NCBI GenBank assembly: GCA_028277185.1
Contig: JANQGQ010000012.1
Span: 248,001-312,000, forward strand
Source of the DNA: Woeseiaceae bacterium
GTDB taxonomy: Bacteria; Pseudomonadota; Gammaproteobacteria; Steroidobacterales; Woeseiaceae
Direction: 5' to 3'
DNA: 64,000 bases
Of the stretch, positions 9,101 to 16,435 are shown piece by piece. The notes beneath the pieces are model-generated. The model ran no database searches, was not told where the DNA came from, and saw nothing but the letters and a program-made list of their open reading frames with translations. Positions within the stretch are counted from its first letter, which is position 1; each line of letters starts with the position of its first letter. The position numbers and the translations under genes were made by a program.

Positions 9101-9397
9101 CTGTTCACACAGATTCCCAGCACGGCCTACGTGGACGACGTTTATTTCGGCAGTTCGTTCAACGCCATACCCACCAGCTGGGCGCCGCTCGGCGAACGTT
9201 ACTTCCCGACTGCGGCCGTGCCGGACCTGCTGCCGGGTCAATCGGGCCTGGTGAACGTCTTCGATTTTGGCGAAGCGGGCAACAACCCGACCGAAATCGG
9301 CCTGATGTTCTTCACCAACGGCGACCGCGGTCCGGGCAACCGCGGCGGCGCCACCGAGGACACGGAGGCGCTGTTCATCGTCGCACCGACCGAGTAG
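6155..9397 (+). CDS. Secreted subtilisin-like serine protease (S8) with PA domain
   Basis: 1080 residues; AGGGA before the ATG fits a ribosome site. A signal peptide (about 1-29, ending TASA) is followed by a propeptide-like segment (EVEVLIRLKGDP) and the S8 catalytic domain: Asp193 in VAVLDSGID, His272 in GHGTHVADIVGG and Ser592 in GGTSGAAPMVAG. A protease-associated (PA) domain is inserted between His and Ser (about residues 410-530; GIVMVDRGVCSFTAKIANIQ). The 400 C-terminal residues contain a beta-sandwich, Fn3-like region (RNYSFRRVRYKATPTFLN) and an uncharacterised end. It is an extracellular protein-degrading enzyme of the lactocepin/C5a-peptidase-like architecture. It stands alone and ends at a strong bidirectional terminator. 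Confidence 0.92.
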   Translation: MTNRTNRRLLARLGVGLSSALLTAGTASAAMPGKSVSADGAERAQQQKLATPLHIDYATLRKIDPALFNESGEVEVLIRLKGDPAAVADMASPGSGPAAKSRIMADQTSFISRGRGMARSMKVTGSTQVAINAVFAKVLSPELMRLAEDAEVERISMVRHYELHLAETVPQIGAAALQKRWITGRGVKVAVLDSGIDYTHEAFGGPGTAAAYAAAYGPGDGSGSEVETRDGLFPTKKVVEGFDFVGEVWPFGERTEDDDPIAATDVGNFGGHGTHVADIVGGISEGAPGVAPGVKLYAVKTCAAFSPSCNGVALIKGVEYSIDPNGDGDTRDRVDIMNMSLGSDFGQAFDDDLAYATNIATQAGILTVASAGNGGDVPFITGTPAAASTALSVAQTQVASAVNATAMQVIQPEALAGNYEAVFQSWSAPLEAPQQGIVTYGDPGDAANANGCLPFSGAVSGIVMVDRGVCSFTAKIANIQDAGGSLGIIGLITPEAPFNGGDAGDRPASGVFEIAGFQIGQADADILRAGGAEVRFDPDVSFTDFPALMVDGSSRGPGYFGSDLKPEIGAPGASVSASSSTGTGNNAFGGTSGAAPMVAGSAALVMSVYPWRSPAEIKAVLMNTAQTGAVNSRAGDPAPISRVGGGEVRADAALFSPVAAWDKENLKGGLAFGLQEVDGIVTLEKKVKIRNYSFRRVRYKATPTFLNEDDEMSGAISVEIHPRNVSIRPWRSRTVTVRMTIDGNLLPGNFMNDGSGGGNPANLTLNEYDGYIVFESKNKKRRFSWFDLEQDFTMPWHVLPRRAARVVPDSDELLIDEGGFGVVGLTNLGAGTAQNDVYSLLHLATEQPPRGPEGSGNPNPALEALGVQTIGFPDGTCEAPDGATDFGTAFAFHYWERQALALWPGLAGIFLDTDGDGVNDYDVFNLPLRFFNPDLFTGDQRNVTVVADIAAGTSTAFFFTEHATNTANQVLLICNSQIGNPALFTQIPSTAYVDDVYFGSSFNAIPTSWAPLGERYFPTAAVPDLLPGQSGLVNVFDFGEAGNNPTEIGLMFFTNGDRGPGNRGGATEDTEALFIVAPTE

Positions 9398-9447
9398 GTC
9401 GAGCCTTTACGGCAAAGAGGCCCCCGCAAGGAGGCCGTGTAAGAACC

Positions 9448-9475
9448 AGAGGCCACCTCATATGAGGTGGCCTCT
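9448..9475. terminator. Perfect 28-base palindrome, bidirectional terminator
   Basis: AGAGGCCACCTCAT is followed directly by its reverse complement. It lies between the stop codons of two convergent genes (9397 and 9491). The sequence runs into TTTC on the plus strand and has A-rich bases on the other side. It can fold as a 12-13 bp stem on either strand and probably ends both transcripts. Confidence 0.85.
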
Positions 9476-9490
9476 TTCAGAACCGGCGTT

Positions 9491-9961
9491 CTATCGTTTC
9501 GGGCTCGGTTTGCCGGGTTCGCACAACCTGAAACGGCCGTTTTCGCCGGCGCGGTAGTCGAATTGGTGACCGCCGACAGCAACGATGATCCGGTAACCGC
9601 GCGTTTCCACCATGGTGTAGAACTCGCCCGGCACCGGGCAGCCCATTGCGCCGCTGGACCAGGTTTCGTGAGTTGCCGAGATGACGCGCACCGCGCCCGG
9701 CGAAGCCGACAAGCGACCCGCGGCATCGGCGGCCACGGCATCGACAATCTCTCTCGGCACTGTATCCTCGACGACTGCCTGGAGGGGTTCTTCGGGCATC
9801 TCGATACGGTTCACGGCTTTGCTACCCGGCGGCGGCTGGCCCGCCAGCTTCTTTTCCATCAGCTCTTCACGCGTCGGTTGCTGCGGTGGCTCATTGATGC
9901 AGGCGACAAGCACCAGCGATGCCGTCAGGCTCGAAAGAAGCCACGGCCGGTGTTTGTTCAT
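9491..9961 (-). CDS. Small hypothetical lipoprotein
   Basis: 156 residues from the ATG at 9961, supported by GGAG seven bases upstream and by an immediate lipoprotein signal (MNKHRPWLLSSLTASLVLVAC, lipobox LVAC). Upstream in-frame starts would put an unlikely arginine-rich tail before the signal. The mature protein begins with a Pro/Gln-rich linker and continues with a compact domain containing ISATHETWSSGAMGCPVPGE and a C-terminal FRLCEPGKP. These resemble small exported proteins of unknown function whose conserved 'TWxDGSLGCPxPG' core recurs widely. It is anchored to a membrane through the lipid; no function is assigned. It is convergent with the subtilisin gene and divergent from the sigma-factor unit. 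Confidence 0.75.
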   Translation of the reverse strand: MNKHRPWLLSSLTASLVLVACINEPPQQPTREELMEKKLAGQPPPGSKAVNRIEMPEEPLQAVVEDTVPREIVDAVAADAAGRLSASPGAVRVISATHETWSSGAMGCPVPGEFYTMVETRGYRIIVAVGGHQFDYRAGENGRFRLCEPGKPSPKR

Positions 9962-10176
9962 CGTCTTGCTCCACGATTGCAGATTCATCATTACTCTAAC
10001 GCAGAGCCGGGGGCGGTGGGTCTCGGAACATGCACCGAATCGGCGTTTGATCCGTTTTCCGAAGCGCCGGTACATCCGAGCGCCCGGCCGGTCCATTTCA
10101 ATCAGCGGCGGCGCATTCAGCCACCCGGCCACGACATACCGTTGTCGTGCCGCCAAAGGAAATTCTCCGCCACCAG

Positions 10177-10210
10177 GTACCCGACCGCCAAAAAATCCAG
10201 TCTAATAAAA
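10177..10210 (+). promoter_or_regulatory. ECF-type promoter candidate before the sigma-factor gene
   Basis: The block GTACCCGACCGC...CCAGTCTAAT is repeated at 11867-11899 before the TonB receptor gene, with exactly the same 21-base distance from GTAC to CAGTCT. Such duplication in front of the sigma gene and its target receptor is what an autoregulated ECF promoter looks like. GACCGC would be part of the -35 element and GTCTAAT the -10 element. Confidence 0.6.
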
Positions 10211-10236
10211 TGGAACGCTGAATTTCGGCCGGAGTA

Positions 10237-10752
10237 TTGAGCAGGCGAACACCGCGACAGTTCATTCGTGATCTGTTTAACGAGCAATCGGGTGATCTCG
10301 AGCGTTTCCTGCGCACGCGTGTCTCGAACAAAGAGGATGCGCGGGATCTGGCACAGGAGGCGTTCATGCGGCTCTTACGCCTCGAACGAACCGAGTTCAT
10401 ACGCCGCCCGGAGCAGTACTTGCTGCGCATTGCGGCGAATCTGGCGTATGAACATCGTTTGAAGGACGGCAAATCGCCGGTATACGCGGTAGCCGAGGTG
10501 CCGGAAGTCGTTGGTTCGCCGGGTGCCGAACAATTGCTTGCGTTACGCGAATCGCTGGGACAGGTGAACCGGGCCATGGAGACGATGTCGCCCAATGTTC
10601 AGGCAGCCCTGGTTTGGCAGCGCCGTGATGGACTGACCTATGCAGAGATTGCCGACCGACTGGGCGTCTCGACCCACACGGTGAAGAAGTATTTGCAAAA
10701 AGGTGTTGCGACATTGCTTGCGGTGCAGGACGAATCCAGCGATGAGCCTTAA
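10237..10752 (+). CDS. ECF RNA polymerase sigma factor, FecI-like
   Basis: About 171 residues. Region 2 is visible as DLAQEAFMRLLRLE (residues about 35-50) and region 4 as LTYAEIADRLGVSTHTVKKYLQKG, the helix-turn-helix that reads the -35 element. Length and motifs match FecI-type extracytoplasmic-function sigma factors that switch on outer-membrane receptor genes. The start is taken as TTG 10237 because no ATG or GTG lies near; its ribosome site is poor, so the true start may differ slightly. The stop overlaps the anti-sigma gene by 11 bases, implying translational coupling. A promoter-like block shared with the downstream receptor gene precedes it, suggesting autoregulation. Confidence 0.88.
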   Translation: MSRRTPRQFIRDLFNEQSGDLERFLRTRVSNKEDARDLAQEAFMRLLRLERTEFIRRPEQYLLRIAANLAYEHRLKDGKSPVYAVAEVPEVVGSPGAEQLLALRESLGQVNRAMETMSPNVQAALVWQRRDGLTYAEIADRLGVSTHTVKKYLQKGVATLLAVQDESSDEP

Positions 10753-11830
10753 ACCGCCAACGCAGAGTCACATGGATGCCGCGGGCTGGCTGGTGCGTCT
10801 GCGCGCCGAGGATGTGACGGCCGACGAGCTCGAAGCTTTCGGCGACTGGCTGCGTGAGGCACCGTCCAATGTGCAGGCCTATCTAAGTGCCGTTGGCTTG
10901 TGGGAGCAGCTCGGCTCGATGGACCTCGCCGCCGACATCGACCTCGAGACCGTTTTGGCGGCGTCGAACATCGTGCCGCTGGCGGAACGCCAACCCGCCG
11001 GCGACCTGGAGCCGCCGAAAGCCCGCGCCCGCCGGCGTCGCTGGCTGGGCTCGGTGGCGGCGAGTATTGCCATTGCGGGTATGGCAGGTACCGCCTGGTG
11101 GCTCAGCATAGCGCCGAACGACGGTCCGTTAAGCGTTTCAACCGGTCTCGGTGAGCAGCGTTCGGTCGCGTTGGACGACGGCTCGGTGCTCGAACTCAAC
11201 ACGCAGTCCACCGTGCAGGTGGTGCTCGGCGCCGGGTTGCGGCGCGCCAGGCTGATCGAAGGTGAAGCCCTGTTCGATATTGCCAAGGACCCGGGTCGCC
11301 CGTTCGTCGTCGAAGTCGATGACACACTGATCCGGGTTGTCGGAACACGCTTCAATGTGCGGCGCTTCGGCGAAGGAGCGACGGTCACCGTGCTCGAAGG
11401 AGAAGTTATGGTGAGCCAGGCGGCAACCAGGCCCGGTAACCAAAACAACAACCAGGCTTCCGGCGATGTCGCCCAGCTCCCGGTCGAAGCGCTCAAACTA
11501 CAGACCGGAATGCAGACCACCGTGGGTAAAGCCATCACCCGCACCGAAACTGAGATCGTCGATGCCGAGAAAGTCATCGCCTGGATGGATCGCCGGCTGA
11601 TTTTCGAGGGGGCGACGATCGACCACATCGTTGCAGAGTTCAACCGATACAACACACAACGTCTGATCGTGAACGATAAGACGGTCGGTAGCCGTCGGCT
11701 GACCGGAACCTTCGACGCCAACGACACGGAATCTCTATTGCAGTTCCTGCAGAAGACTCAATCCATCACGACGGTGAGCCACCCGGACGGAACCCGGGAG
11801 CTCGTCGTCTCGACGCCAACGAGCCGGTAG
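10742..11830 (+). CDS. FecR-type anti-sigma factor / sigma regulator
   Basis: 362 residues from the ATG at 10742 inside the sigma gene's last codons. The cytoplasmic N-terminal domain (DUF4880, HMDAAGWLVRLRAEDVTADE) would bind the sigma factor. A single transmembrane helix (WLGSVAASIAIAGMAGTAWW, about 100-120) leads to the periplasmic FecR domain (LDDGSVLELNTQSTV, VVGTRFNVRRF) and a C-terminal secretin/TonB-like domain (DUF4974, TGTFDANDTESLLQFLQ) that contacts the receptor's signalling domain. It forms a surface-signalling cascade with the sigma factor at 10237 and the receptor at 11939. Confidence 0.92.
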   Translation: MSLKPPTQSHMDAAGWLVRLRAEDVTADELEAFGDWLREAPSNVQAYLSAVGLWEQLGSMDLAADIDLETVLAASNIVPLAERQPAGDLEPPKARARRRRWLGSVAASIAIAGMAGTAWWLSIAPNDGPLSVSTGLGEQRSVALDDGSVLELNTQSTVQVVLGAGLRRARLIEGEALFDIAKDPGRPFVVEVDDTLIRVVGTRFNVRRFGEGATVTVLEGEVMVSQAATRPGNQNNNQASGDVAQLPVEALKLQTGMQTTVGKAITRTETEIVDAEKVIAWMDRRLIFEGATIDHIVAEFNRYNTQRLIVNDKTVGSRRLTGTFDANDTESLLQFLQKTQSITTVSHPDGTRELVVSTPTSR

Positions 11831-11866
11831 TTTCACTCTACGCAGGCAGAGCCTTTTCACCTACCA

Positions 11867-11899
11867 GTACCCGACCGCGCCGAAAACCAGTCTTATTCG
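11867..11899 (+). promoter_or_regulatory. ECF-type promoter candidate before the TonB receptor
   Basis: This block shares GTACCCGACCGC and CCAGTCTTATT with 10177-10210 at identical spacing, in the 108-base gap between the FecR stop and the receptor ATG. It is the predicted target of the sigma factor at 10237. Confidence 0.6.
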
Positions 11900-11938
11900 G
11901 TAGCACATCACAATAACAATCATTCGGGGGAGTGATTC

Positions 11939-14638
11939 ATGATTTCCAGATGCGTGCCGAAAGCCGCGCTTGCCACGATTTTGCTCCTGGCGCCGCTGGC
12001 AACCTATGCGGATGAAGACACCGGACTGCACATAGAGCCTCAGCCACTAAATGCGGCTCTACGCGAGTTTGCGGAGCGAAGCGGGTTGCAGGTGATGTAT
12101 GCCGCGGAAATTGGTGAAGGGATTAACTCACCCGGTAGTAACGAAGCGACCTCCAATGAGGAAGCGCTGAACGAATTATTGGCCAGTACCGGGCTCGATT
12201 TTGAATACATCAACGAGCGCACCGTTGCTATTCGATTCACCGACCCGGGGGGTAACAGTGACTCAAAAAACGTCCAGCCGAAGCCGGTGTCGACGACGCA
12301 GACTACGAGTCAGAGGTCGACGAGCACAGAGACGAGCAACCGGAGCGACGATAACGACGTAACGGCTGAAGAGACCTATGAGTCCCAGGAACTCGAAAAC
12401 ATTATCGTGACCGGCACCAGCATTCGTGGCGTGACGCCGGAAAGCTCGCCGCTCGACACTTACGGTCGGGCCGATTTCGAGGCACTTGGGGTGACAACAG
12501 CCGAAGAGCTTTTCCGCGTAATCCCTCAGAATCTCAACACCACGACCTCGATTGGCGGGTTTGGAATCAGCCGGGAGCTGAATGCGCGCGCCGTCAACGC
12601 CGTCGATCTGCGCGGGCTTGGCACGGGCTCGACGCTGACGCTGTTGAACGGCCGGCGGCTGCCGCTTGCCGATCTTGGCCGCGCGGCGGATGCGTCGCTG
12701 ATCCCGCTTGGCGCGGTCGAGCGGGTTGAAGTGCTGACCGATGGCGCCTCCTCCATCTATGGCGCCGATGCAGTGGCCGGCGTCGTCAATTTCGTCTTGC
12801 GGGAGGATTTCGACGGCGCGGAAACGGCCGTGAGCTACACCGCGCGCGGCGATGGCGGCTACAGTTCAGGGCAGATCGAACAGACGCTCGGCAGAAGCTG
12901 GGGCAGCGGCAGCGTCATGGGCACGCTTTCGGCGGCGTCTTCAGGCCCTTTGAGGAGCGAGGACGTCGGCTTCAGCCAGGCGCGTGAAACCGATTTTGCG
13001 CCTGAGGACACGCGCTATTCCGCCTTCGCTTCGGCGCGCCAGGAAATCGGCAATCGTCTCGAAGTCTTCGCCGACCTGCTCTATGCCGACCGGCACACCG
13101 AGACCGTCATCCGCGAGGAACGCAATGCGGCCAGCTCGAAAAACAGCACGGACACCGAACAGGCCGTCGGCACGCTCGGCTTCCGGGCGGATCTCTGGCG
13201 AGACCGGCAGTTTGAATTCGTTGGCACTTATGGCGATTACTCCAACAATCTCAACGTTGTCCGTACCTTCGATACGGGCATGGTCACAGACCGCGATGGC
13301 GGCCAGGATTTCGACTCGCTGGAGCTGACTGCGAAACTGGATGGTTCGCTGTTCAGGATCGGCGCGACGGATGCGAAATTCGCCGTGGGCGGAGGCTACC
13401 TCGACCAGGAATTGAAATTCGGGCCGCTCGGCGGCGCACGTGAAACCCACTATGCTTTCGGCGAGCTCCTGGTGCCTGTGATCGACGAGACGCGCGGGCT
13501 GGCCGGGATCAAGCGGCTGGAGTTCAACCTGTCGGCCCGCTACACCGACACCTCCGATTTCGGCGACAGTTTCGACCCGAAGATCGGTGTCTTGTTGGAG
13601 GTCAATGACGATCTGAAACTGCGCGGCACATGGGGCGAGGCGTTTCGTGCACCGACGGTTTCAGATCTCATCGTCAGCCAGAGCGTTTACGAAATCTTCC
13701 CGACCGACGGTCCTTTCGGCACCTTCCCCGACCCCTTCACCGACGATCAGTCGACGGTCTATCTTGTGCTCCTCGGCTTCACGCGTCCCGATCTCGGACC
13801 GGAAACTTCCGAAGCGCTGACCCTCGGCTTCGATTTCGCCCCGACCATGATCGAGGGGCTGACCGTCTCCGGCACCTACTTCGACATCGAATACACCGAC
13901 CGGATCGCCATTCCGGCCAACTCGTTCGAACTCCTGTCCAACCCGCAGCAATTTGCTGAGCTGATCAGCCCCGATGTCTCCGTTGCTTTCATCGAGTCGT
14001 TACTACCGGGTGCTTTCGGTATCTTCGACTTGCGCGATGGAAGCTTCATTGTCGACCTCGATGCAGCGGCGATCGCTGCAGATGTCACAAGAGTTGCCGA
14101 TCTCCGTATCACCAATGTCGCGGTTCAGGAAACAAGCGGGCTGGACCTGCAGGCCGACTATCAGCGCGATACGGGCTTTGGGCAGCTCAGCCTCGGCGGC
14201 GCGCTGACCTATCTCTTCACCTATGACGAGCAGATCACGCCGGGTTCGCCCGTGCTGGAGCGCCTCGACACCATCACCTACCCGGTCGGTCTGCGCGGGC
14301 GATTTCATCTGGGTCTGCAGCGCGGTGCCTGGTCGTGGCGGCTGCAGCTCAGCTATGTCGACAGCTATGCCAACACGTCGGTCGCCCCGGAAGAGGATAT
14401 CGAGAGCTGGACGACGTTCGACCTGAACACCGCCTATCGTTTCGATGAGGGTCGCAGCGGTTTGCTGAGCGGTTTTCGCATCGGTTTCAACGTGCAGAAT
14501 CTGTTCGATGAAGATCCGCCCTTTGCCCGCTCGAACGAGCTTTCATCGACGGGCACCACGCTCGGCATCAACTACGATCCGGCCAATGCCGCACCCTTCG
14601 GACGCTTGTTCACTATCAGCCTGAACAAGGCCTGGTGA
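11939..14638 (+). CDS. TonB-dependent receptor with N-terminal signalling (STN) domain
   Basis: 899 residues; GGGGAG lies seven bases before the ATG. A signal peptide (1-24, ending TYA) is followed by an STN domain (LHIEPQPLNAALREFAERSG, about 28-100), a Ser/Thr-rich linker (about 103-145), a TonB box-like ENIIVTGTSI and a plug domain (ARAVNAVDLRGLGTGSTLTL, SSIYGADAVAGVVNF). A 22-strand barrel ends in an aromatic residue (SLNKAW). The STN domain shows that ligand binding is reported to the FecR protein encoded just upstream. The ligand is unknown; the absence of a nearby siderophore gene and the adjacent FG-GAP protein make an organic polymer or peptide as likely as iron. Codon use in the barrel part looks more regular than in the STN part, a possible sign of mosaic origin. 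Confidence 0.93.
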   Translation: MISRCVPKAALATILLLAPLATYADEDTGLHIEPQPLNAALREFAERSGLQVMYAAEIGEGINSPGSNEATSNEEALNELLASTGLDFEYINERTVAIRFTDPGGNSDSKNVQPKPVSTTQTTSQRSTSTETSNRSDDNDVTAEETYESQELENIIVTGTSIRGVTPESSPLDTYGRADFEALGVTTAEELFRVIPQNLNTTTSIGGFGISRELNARAVNAVDLRGLGTGSTLTLLNGRRLPLADLGRAADASLIPLGAVERVEVLTDGASSIYGADAVAGVVNFVLREDFDGAETAVSYTARGDGGYSSGQIEQTLGRSWGSGSVMGTLSAASSGPLRSEDVGFSQARETDFAPEDTRYSAFASARQEIGNRLEVFADLLYADRHTETVIREERNAASSKNSTDTEQAVGTLGFRADLWRDRQFEFVGTYGDYSNNLNVVRTFDTGMVTDRDGGQDFDSLELTAKLDGSLFRIGATDAKFAVGGGYLDQELKFGPLGGARETHYAFGELLVPVIDETRGLAGIKRLEFNLSARYTDTSDFGDSFDPKIGVLLEVNDDLKLRGTWGEAFRAPTVSDLIVSQSVYEIFPTDGPFGTFPDPFTDDQSTVYLVLLGFTRPDLGPETSEALTLGFDFAPTMIEGLTVSGTYFDIEYTDRIAIPANSFELLSNPQQFAELISPDVSVAFIESLLPGAFGIFDLRDGSFIVDLDAAAIAADVTRVADLRITNVAVQETSGLDLQADYQRDTGFGQLSLGGALTYLFTYDEQITPGSPVLERLDTITYPVGLRGRFHLGLQRGAWSWRLQLSYVDSYANTSVAPEEDIESWTTFDLNTAYRFDEGRSGLLSGFRIGFNVQNLFDEDPPFARSNELSSTGTTLGINYDPANAAPFGRLFTISLNKAW

Positions 14639-14674
14639 AGCCTCCAGCCGCACAGACAGAATTGAGATTCCAGC

Positions 14675-16108
14675 ATGAGCAAGAATTCAAGACATCGCAG
14701 CCGCTACCTCTCGAGTGGATTGAGCGCTCTTCTGCTCGCCGGGTTGATCGGCGCAGACGGCGCGCAGGCCAATCAGCCGTCCTGGTATGAAGATGTCATC
14801 CTGCTCGAAGTGGATGGCCGGCCCTTCGACACCGGCGCCAGCCAGCCCAGCTTAAGCGGCATCTGGTTCGAGGAGGAGGCAAGCGGTCATGCTGCGCCGG
14901 TTCTTCATGACTATGACGGCGACGGTTTGCTCGATCTTCTGGTCGGCGGCTTTTCCGGACGTTTTCGCGTCTATCTCAATGAGGGCGCACCGGCGGCACC
15001 GGTCTTTACGGACTATGAGTGGATTCCGGCCGGCGGCGACGTCGCGACGCTCTACAATTTCTGCAGCGTGGCGGCGGGGTTGCGCCTGGTCGACCTGAAC
15101 GGCGATGGCTGGAAGGATCTGACCGCAGGCTCCTATGCGCCGGGGCAGATTTACTGGTTCGCCGGCAGCGAGGAGGGGTTTCAGGCGCGTGAGACGCTGA
15201 CCGACTGGGGCGGCATTCCGATCATGACCCGTCTCGACGAGGTCGCGGAGGCACCTCATTTCGCTTACGGCGCCAAGCCTGCCTGGATCGACTGGGAGGG
15301 GGATGGCGATCTCGATCTGATCATCGGCAACATGCAAGGCGATCTGGTCTTGCGCCGCAATCACGGACCGAACCCGAGACCGGGCGTGACCATGCGGGCC
15401 GACCAGCCGGTCTTCGACGCCTATGACTGGCCAGGAGGTCAGGCTCAGCTCGACGTGTTCGATTTCATTGAGGGCGGCGGTGGGCCCCTGATCGAGGCGG
15501 AGTATCTCTCTCCGGCGGCTGCCGACTGGAATGGCGACGGCAAGGTCGATCTCATCGTCGCCACCCAGTCCGGCGCGGTCTACCTGCTCACCCGACTTGA
15601 GGCTCCGGCCGATGCGGAAGAGGGCACGGCAAGGTTTGCACCGCCGGAAATGTTGTTGCCGGCGGTGCCGGGCGGGACGTTTCAGCCGCCGCAACTGGTC
15701 GAAGCGGGCACGGCAATACAGATTGAAAGAGGGCCGCGCGCTTCGGTGGATGTCGCCGACTTCAACGGCGACGGCCGGCCCGACCTGATTGTGGGGGACT
15801 GGTCACGCAGCATTCGCCCCCGTCCCGATCTGAGCGATGCCGACAGACAAGCCTTTCGCGAGCTGCAGGCGCAACTTGTCGAACTCGATCGGCGCGCCGG
15901 ACTAACTGACGAAGCCGGGCCTTTCCGGGAGCGGCTGAGAGGCACGACGGTCTATTATGAGGACGAAGCCCTGATGGCGGAAATGGAAGCCTTGGTGCAG
16001 CAGTTGGTCACTTATCTGATACCTGAATCGGACAATCCCCGTCACCGAAACCGGCTGCGTGGATATGAGAGGCAGCATGGGCGTGTTTGGATCTATATGC
16101 GCCGTTGA
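14675..16108 (+). CDS. Secreted FG-GAP/VCBS repeat protein, partner of the TonB receptor
   Basis: 477 residues, 36 bases after the receptor stop. A signal peptide (about 1-33, ending AQA) is followed by at least five calcium-binding FG-GAP repeats: DYDGDGLLDLLVGG, DLNGDGWKDLTAGS, DWEGDGDLDLIIGN, DWNGDGKVDLIVAT and DFNGDGRPDLIVGD. These should fold into an integrin-alpha-like beta-propeller. The last 110 residues are helical and charged (RQAFRELQAQLVELDRR), unlike a propeller. With no lipobox it is probably periplasmic or secreted. Its place behind an STN-type receptor suggests that it captures or presents the ligand, in the role SusD plays in Bacteroidetes; that role is inference. Confidence 0.82.
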   Translation: MSKNSRHRSRYLSSGLSALLLAGLIGADGAQANQPSWYEDVILLEVDGRPFDTGASQPSLSGIWFEEEASGHAAPVLHDYDGDGLLDLLVGGFSGRFRVYLNEGAPAAPVFTDYEWIPAGGDVATLYNFCSVAAGLRLVDLNGDGWKDLTAGSYAPGQIYWFAGSEEGFQARETLTDWGGIPIMTRLDEVAEAPHFAYGAKPAWIDWEGDGDLDLIIGNMQGDLVLRRNHGPNPRPGVTMRADQPVFDAYDWPGGQAQLDVFDFIEGGGGPLIEAEYLSPAAADWNGDGKVDLIVATQSGAVYLLTRLEAPADAEEGTARFAPPEMLLPAVPGGTFQPPQLVEAGTAIQIERGPRASVDVADFNGDGRPDLIVGDWSRSIRPRPDLSDADRQAFRELQAQLVELDRRAGLTDEAGPFRERLRGTTVYYEDEALMAEMEALVQQLVTYLIPESDNPRHRNRLRGYERQHGRVWIYMRR

Positions 16109-16435
16109 TGAAGCGTGCCATGCAAAGCGAAACCGCAATGCCGTACCTTTCGCAACCAACGACTGTGTGCAGACTGTCTGACTAAGTCATGCACCGTCGT
16201 GCGGGGTACTGAGTTTGCAACGGACGTCCCACCATGTAGCGTCAATTAATTCAGTAGCCTGGCTTTCGGACTCAACTGAATCTCGACGTGTCCGTCACCC
16301 GTCGCTCATCGTTGTCTGGCTGTCGATTTGTTGCATGCCGCCGGTGTCTATCCGGGATTATGCCGGCCTCGTTCTGGTTCGAATTCGCGGCTGCTGCTAG
16401 GCTTACGCGATCAGTGGTCAGGAGGCCTCGCGGGA
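16109..16435. other. Intergenic region, nothing recognised
   Basis: About 330 bases between the FG-GAP gene and the diguanylate cyclase gene. An open frame in phase with the cyclase extends back to 16328 but lacks coding character. No terminator or inverted repeat stands out; AGGAGG at 16419 belongs to the cyclase gene. Confidence 0.5.

Noticed and set aside
16372-16390. tRNA TpsiC-arm-like sequence GGTTCGAATTC
   Set aside because: No acceptor stem, anticodon arm or CCA can be built around it.
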